From JAEYZM01 sp943372195 (lineage in GTDB: Bacteria > Bacteroidota > Bacteroidia > Sphingobacteriales > Sphingobacteriaceae), in contig CALRXS010000003.1 of NCBI GenBank assembly GCA_943372195.1, positions 128,408-192,407 on the forward strand: a stretch of 64,000 nucleotides of DNA, given 5' to 3'. This document shows positions 60,978-64,000 of the stretch, in pieces. The notes beneath the pieces were generated by a model. It searched no databases. It was not told the origin of the DNA and saw only the letters and a program-made list of their open reading frames with translations. A program made the position numbers and the translations under genes. Positions within the stretch are counted from its first letter, which is position 1. Every line of letters begins with the position of its first letter.

Positions 60978-62234
60978 TCAGGTTTTTTGTTTTTTCTTCT
61001 TAGCTGCTGGGAACAATACATTGTTCAATATTAATCGATAGCCTGGTGAATTCGGATGTAAGTTTAAATCAGTAGGAGGGTCGTTCACCAAATGTTGGTA
61101 ATCTTCGGGGTCATGTCCACCATAGAATGTCCAAGTACCTTTACCATATTCACCATGTATATATCTAGCTTCATCTACTGATTTTGTTTCACCCATTATT
61201 AATATATCTGGTTTTATAAGTGATTTTTTAAATGCAGTTGTTTGTCCCATGAAACCCTTAATCATTTTCTCATGATTTTGTGTTAACATCGATGGTACAG
61301 GGTCCCACTTTGCCGAGAATTCAAATAGATTAAAGTAGTCATTTTTCTCAACTAAATTTCTAGTTTGAGTATTGTCAATATTTGAGAACTCATAGTCATA
61401 TGGGTTCATACTCAAATTGAAATTCTTGAATGCAAATGTATTTTCAAAATTCAATTTCTTTTGAGCATTTTTATCAGCCGGATCACCATCGAACATTTGC
61501 TCGCAAATATCTACACCAGCTGCTGCTAATGCTATGTCATAACTATCGGTACCCGAACACATCGCAAATAAAAATCCGCCCCCTGCTGTAAAGTCTCTTA
61601 TCTTTTGTGCTACTGCTAATTTTAATTGTGATACTTTTTTGAAGCCATGTTTCGCTGCAGTTTCTTCATTCAATCTTACATCATTTATATACCAAGATGC
61701 ATTTCTGAATGCTGCCCAAAATCTACCATATTGCCCTGTGAAATCTTCGTGATGTAAATGCAACCAATCATATGTGGGTAGTTTACCCATCATAACATCA
61801 TCATCATAAATTATATCATATGGTATTTCAGCATAGCTAAGTACCATGGTAACAGCATCATCCCATGGTAATTTATTTTTGGGTGAATAAACCGCCATCT
61901 TAGGAGCTTTCTCTAATTTTACCGCATCCATATTACTTTCAGGATCGGCGATTTTCGTGAGAATACTTTGAGCCTGTACATCCGCTATAACCTCATAAGA
62001 AATGCCACGAATACGACATTCACTTTCTATGCTGTTGGCGTAGGGCATTAAGAAGCTTCCACCTCTGTAATTTAATAGCCATTCAATGCTAACCTCTTGC
62101 TTTAGAACCCAGTAAGCCAATCCATATGACTTGAGGTGATTCTTCTGGCCCTCATCCATCGGAATTAAAATGGAAGAAGAAATAGCGTTAAACGATATAA
62201 ATAGAGTGATTAAAAGCAAACTTATTTTTTTCAT
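60978..62234 (-). CDS. Secreted amidotransferase-like protein (family often labelled asparagine synthetase B)
   Basis: 418 residues with a Sec signal (MKKISLLLITLFISFNAISS). The mature start ILIPMDEGQKNHLKSYGLAY and EWLLNYRGGSFLMPY are the hallmark of a Bacteroidota family that databases often call asparagine synthetase B. However, it lacks the N-terminal nucleophile Cys and the ATP-pyrophosphatase (SGGxDS) domain of AsnB, so that name is doubtful. FTAGGGFLFAMCSGTDSYDI resembles the nucleophile elbow of class-I glutamine amidotransferase/ThuA-like folds. A Lys-rich tail ends it. It is exported; its activity is unknown. Confidence 0.75.
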   Translation of the reverse strand: MKKISLLLITLFISFNAISSSILIPMDEGQKNHLKSYGLAYWVLKQEVSIEWLLNYRGGSFLMPYANSIESECRIRGISYEVIADVQAQSILTKIADPESNMDAVKLEKAPKMAVYSPKNKLPWDDAVTMVLSYAEIPYDIIYDDDVMMGKLPTYDWLHLHHEDFTGQYGRFWAAFRNASWYINDVRLNEETAAKHGFKKVSQLKLAVAQKIRDFTAGGGFLFAMCSGTDSYDIALAAAGVDICEQMFDGDPADKNAQKKLNFENTFAFKNFNLSMNPYDYEFSNIDNTQTRNLVEKNDYFNLFEFSAKWDPVPSMLTQNHEKMIKGFMGQTTAFKKSLIKPDILIMGETKSVDEARYIHGEYGKGTWTFYGGHDPEDYQHLVNDPPTDLNLHPNSPGYRLILNNVLFPAAKKKKQKT

Positions 62235-62312
62235 ATTCTGAAAACGTGTACTAACAAAGTTAAGTATAAAATTTATACCTTTACGGCCCTAATAATTGGA
62301 AAATATTTGACA

Positions 62313-62768
62313 ATGAAAGCAATCATAAAAACAGAAAAAGGCAATATGACTGTTGAGTTTTTTGAGAAAGACGCTCCACAAACTGTTGCAAACTTTGTAA
62401 AATTAGCAAAAGAAGGTTTCTACAATGGTGTAACTTTTCACCGTGTAATTCCTGATTTCGTAATTCAAGGCGGATGCCCTTTCTCAAAATCTGAGGAGAC
62501 TGCTTTTAGAGCGGGTACAGGCGGACCAGGCTACACAATTCCTTGTGAGTTAGATGGCGAAAATCAATATCATGATCGTGGTGTATTATCGATGGCACAT
62601 GCTGGTAGAAACACAGGCGGATCACAGTTTTTCGTTTGCCATAGCAGAACAAACACTGCACACCTAGACAGAAATCATACTTGCTTCGGTAAGGTTGTGG
62701 AGAATGTTGATGTGGTAGATGATATACGTCAGGGGGATAGAATTATAGAAGTAGTTATTGAAGACTAA
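62313..62768 (+). CDS. Cyclophilin-type peptidyl-prolyl cis-trans isomerase
   Basis: 151 residues from ATG 62313. A TTG at 62307 two codons earlier is an unlikely start. The compact cytoplasmic form shows the active-site block FHRVIPDFVIQGGCP, with catalytic Arg in HRV, then GGPGYTIPCEL, SMAHAGRNTGGSQFFVC, and the Trp position replaced by His in TAHLDRNHTCFGKVV. It has no signal peptide. It is divergent from the amidotransferase-like gene. Cyclophilins catalyse proline isomerisation during folding. Confidence 0.93.
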   Translation: MKAIIKTEKGNMTVEFFEKDAPQTVANFVKLAKEGFYNGVTFHRVIPDFVIQGGCPFSKSEETAFRAGTGGPGYTIPCELDGENQYHDRGVLSMAHAGRNTGGSQFFVCHSRTNTAHLDRNHTCFGKVVENVDVVDDIRQGDRIIEVVIED

Positions 62769-62779
62769 CACTAAATTCA

Positions 62780-62800
62780 GAATTAAGGGTTAAGAGTTAA
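62780..62800. repeat. Short heptamer array GRGTTAA x3 (locus G, first part)
   Basis: Three contiguous heptamers, GAATTAA, GGGTTAA and GAGTTAA, lie 11 bases after the cyclophilin stop. No long complementary arm is present. Confidence 0.55.
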
Positions 62801-62836
62801 GAACGATGTTGTGGTTAATTTTAAATTCGCATATCT

Positions 62837-62885
62837 CAATACTCTATACTCAGTACCCAGTACATAATACATAGTACATAATACA
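62837..62885. repeat. Heptamer array YARTACN x7 (locus G, second part)
   Basis: Seven contiguous heptamers: CAATACT, CTATACT, CAGTACC, CAGTACA, TAATACA, TAGTACA, TAATACA. The constant part is a TAC-centred core with transitions at the other positions. It ends ten bases before an inverted repeat that precedes the DUF5606 gene. Confidence 0.85.
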
Positions 62886-62894
62886 ACATTAACC

Positions 62895-62924
62895 TGCACA
62901 TATGGGTACAAACGCATATGTGCA
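62895..62924 (+). promoter_or_regulatory. Hairpin TGCACATATG / CATATGTGCA before the DUF5606 gene
   Basis: A perfect 10-bp inverted repeat (62895-62904 and 62915-62924) with a 10-base loop lies 16 bases ahead of the chosen start. It contains the upstream in-frame ATG at 62902, which argues that this ATG is not used. It may be an operator or leader hairpin. Confidence 0.5.
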
Positions 62925-62940
62925 TATGAATAGCAAATAC

Positions 62941-63351
62941 ATGAACATAAGAGGAATAGTTTCACTATCGGGTAAGCCCGGTTTATTTAGAGTGGTCGGA
63001 CAAAACAAAGCGGGTTTTGTGTTAGAGACTTTAGATGAAGCAAAAAATAAAGTTATGACTAATGCGACTAGTAAGTTAGCGACATTAGAAGACATCACAG
63101 TTTTTGGTAATGATGATGATATCACTTTACCAAGCATCTTAGAAAAGATGAAAGAAACTGCTGCAACGAATGCAATACCTGATGCTAAAGCTGATGGTAA
63201 AGTATTAAGAACTTATTTCAATAGCGTGGCACCTGATCACGATGCTGAAAGAGTTTACGCTTCTGACATAAAGAAGATCATAACTTGGTACGGCATATTG
63301 TCTAAGTTACCGTTATGGGACGAGGCAGCGCCGAGTGATTCTGCAGAATAG
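62941..63351 (+). CDS. DUF5606 family protein
   Basis: 136 residues from ATG 62941. In-frame ATGs at 62902 and 62926 would add non-conserved residues encoded by a hairpin. The start MNIRGIVSLSGKPGLFRVVG, the FVLETLDEAKNKV strand, TLEDITVFGNDDDITLPSIL and the C-terminal VYASDIKKIITWYGIL are the family pattern. DUF5606 is found widely in Bacteroidota; its N-terminal half resembles a small SH3-like or Tudor-like fold and its role is unknown. The C-terminus is acidic (WDEAAPSDSAE). Its stop codon is the first element of the next repeat. Confidence 0.85.
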   Translation: MNIRGIVSLSGKPGLFRVVGQNKAGFVLETLDEAKNKVMTNATSKLATLEDITVFGNDDDITLPSILEKMKETAATNAIPDAKADGKVLRTYFNSVAPDHDAERVYASDIKKIITWYGILSKLPLWDEAAPSDSAE

Positions 63352-63567
63352 TATTCAGTATTCAGTATTCAGTATTCCGATGCCTAATTTTCAATAGTCG
63401 ACACAATGATTGATCGATGCACTCGTAGGGGGCGATTACATCGCCCCGCCTAACGTGTAAACGGGGCGATGTAATCGCCCCCTACGGGTACTTCCTATAC
63501 TCATCGTGACGTATTTCAAAAATTAGCATATCGGAATACTGAATACTGAATACTGAATACTGAATAC
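63350..63567. repeat. 218-bp nested palindromic element with heptamer ends (locus H)
   Basis: Left end: GTATTCA three times then GTATTCC (63351-63378). Right end: GGAATAC then TGAATAC four times (63533-63567), the exact complement word. Just inside, ATTCCGATGCCTAATTTT on the left matches AAAATTAGCATATCGGAAT on the right imperfectly. In the middle is a GC-rich 23-bp perfect inverted repeat (63425-63447 and 63463-63485). The element begins within the DUF5606 stop and ends one base before the rlmH stop. It has the look of a MITE- or REP-type non-autonomous element. Confidence 0.85.
63425..63485. repeat. 23-bp perfect inverted repeat, GC-rich (core of locus H)
   Basis: GTAGGGGGCGATTACATCGC+CCC at 63425-63447 is repeated as its exact complement at 63463-63485 around a 15-base spacer. 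Its GC content is far above that of the surroundings. Similar GTAGGGGCGA...TCGCCCC words occur as dispersed repeats in many environmental genomes (general knowledge). No T run is present, so it is not a typical terminator. Confidence 0.9.
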
Positions 63568-63568
63568 G

Positions 63569-64000
63569 TTACTCATGATGATACGGTTCCCCCTTCAAAA
63601 TACTGTACGCCCTATACAACTGCTCCACAAAAAACAATCGTACCATCTGGTGTGAAAATGTAAGTTTCGATAAGGAGATTTTTTGATTCGCTCTGTCGTA
63701 AATACTTTGATCGAATCCATATGGTCCGCCGATGATAAACACCACACTACTTATCGATTGATTCATCCACTTATTTATTTCATTACTGAATTGCACGGAT
63801 GTAAATTCTTTGCCTTTTTCGTCAAGTAAAACCACGAAATCTTGATTCGTAATTTTTGATAAAATTAGTTCAGCTTCTTTTTGTTTTTGCTGTTCTTTAC
63901 TTAAGTTTTTTGCATTCTTTAAATCTGGTATCTCTACTCTATTAAACTTGCAATAATGCTGCAATCGCTTCTCGTAAATGGAGATGCCGTCGGAGAGGTA
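63569..64000 (-). CDS. rlmH: 23S rRNA (pseudouridine1915-N3)-methyltransferase RlmH, cut by right edge
   Basis: About 144 residues are visible; the N-terminus lies beyond 64000. The frame stays open to the edge, reading YLSDGISIYEKRLQHYCKF, which matches the usual segment near residue 17, so only about 15 residues are missing. RlmH methylates pseudouridine 1915 in helix 69. The SPOUT knot is seen as SVVFIIGGPYGFDQSIYDRA, and the C-terminal LSKLTFSHQMVRLFFVEQLY RAYSILKGEPYHHE is canonical. The TTG at 63964 is an internal Leu codon. Its stop lies just beyond the heptamer end of locus H. Confidence 0.96.
   Translation of the reverse strand, partial: YLSDGISIYEKRLQHYCKFNRVEIPDLKNAKNLSKEQQKQKEAELILSKITNQDFVVLLDEKGKEFTSVQFSNEINKWMNQSISSVVFIIGGPYGFDQSIYDRANQKISLSKLTFSHQMVRLFFVEQLYRAYSILKGEPYHHE

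Noticed and set aside
62902..62940. Upstream ATGs of the DUF5606 gene
   Set aside because: The added residues are encoded by an inverted repeat and are not part of the family pattern.
63425..63485. The GC-rich inverted repeat as a terminator for DUF5606 and rlmH
   Set aside because: The stem is 23 bp with a 15-base spacer and no T run on either side, and it lies within a larger palindromic element. A secondary terminator role cannot be excluded.

Overview
This is an AT-rich chromosomal segment of a Bacteroidota bacterium. The evidence is: promoters of the TTTG-N19/20-TANNTTTG type, starts without Shine-Dalgarno sequences, several secreted proteins with a type IX secretion (T9SS) C-terminal sorting domain, and Bacteroidota-typical families (DUF4249 lipoprotein, DUF2723 glycosyltransferase, DUF5606, putative porin, FecA-like TonB receptor). 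No tuf gene lies between fusA and rpsJ. I cannot assign an order or genus; most of the window is housekeeping chromosome. LAYOUT. 1-9.6 kb: the tail of a TonB-dependent receptor, accA, a hypothetical gene, a 1010-residue DUF2723 O-mannosyltransferase-like protein, tRNA-Gln(UUG) with its own promoter and terminator, prs, rplY (L25), a four-helix-bundle (23S-IVP type) gene between inverted repeat arrays, and pth. 9.7-28.2 kb: the complete str-S10-spc-alpha ribosomal supercluster from rpsL to rplQ, including fusA, secY, map, infA, rpmJ and rpoA, with one strong promoter ahead of rpsL, one internal promoter ahead of rpsH and several candidate leader hairpins. 28.2-34.2 kb: a DUF4249 lipoprotein, dnaK, a T9SS protein, the fossil of an RHH antitoxin/MazF toxin pair, and two small genes flanked by matching TGCCAA-N3-TTGGCA palindromes. 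34.3-46.8 kb, minus strand: a 2045-residue T9SS protein (7-bladed propeller plus 13 FnIII-like repeats) behind a tight three-gene unit of a 1508-residue beta-helix T9SS protein, an outer-membrane barrel and a WYL regulator. 46.9-64 kb: a PH-domain protein, a methyltransferase and SRPBCC pair, an M42 peptidase, an acyl-CoA carboxylase beta chain, a SulP transporter with beta-carbonic anhydrase, pruA, lpxK with a purine nucleoside phosphorylase and a porin, another T9SS protein, a secreted amidotransferase-like protein, a cyclophilin, DUF5606, and rlmH cut by the right edge. HOW IT WORKS TOGETHER. Ribosome building and translation dominate (ribosomal proteins, EF-G, IF-1, Pth, RlmH, tRNA-Gln, SecY, Map, RpoA). 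A second theme is the cell envelope and secretion (T9SS cargo, barrels, LpxK, DUF2723, DUF4249). A third is central metabolism (accA, carboxylase beta, prs, pruA, PNP, bicarbonate uptake). MOST UNUSUAL SIGNAL. At least eleven intergenic spaces hold short arrays with a strict 7-bp period. Each locus has its own word, neighbouring loci often share one, and several arrays are arranged as complementary arms of a large hairpin. Many start or stop exactly at a stop codon. One pair of inverted arrays encloses the four-helix-bundle gene (8506-9058), which makes that cassette the best candidate in the window for an undescribed mobile or RNA-based element.
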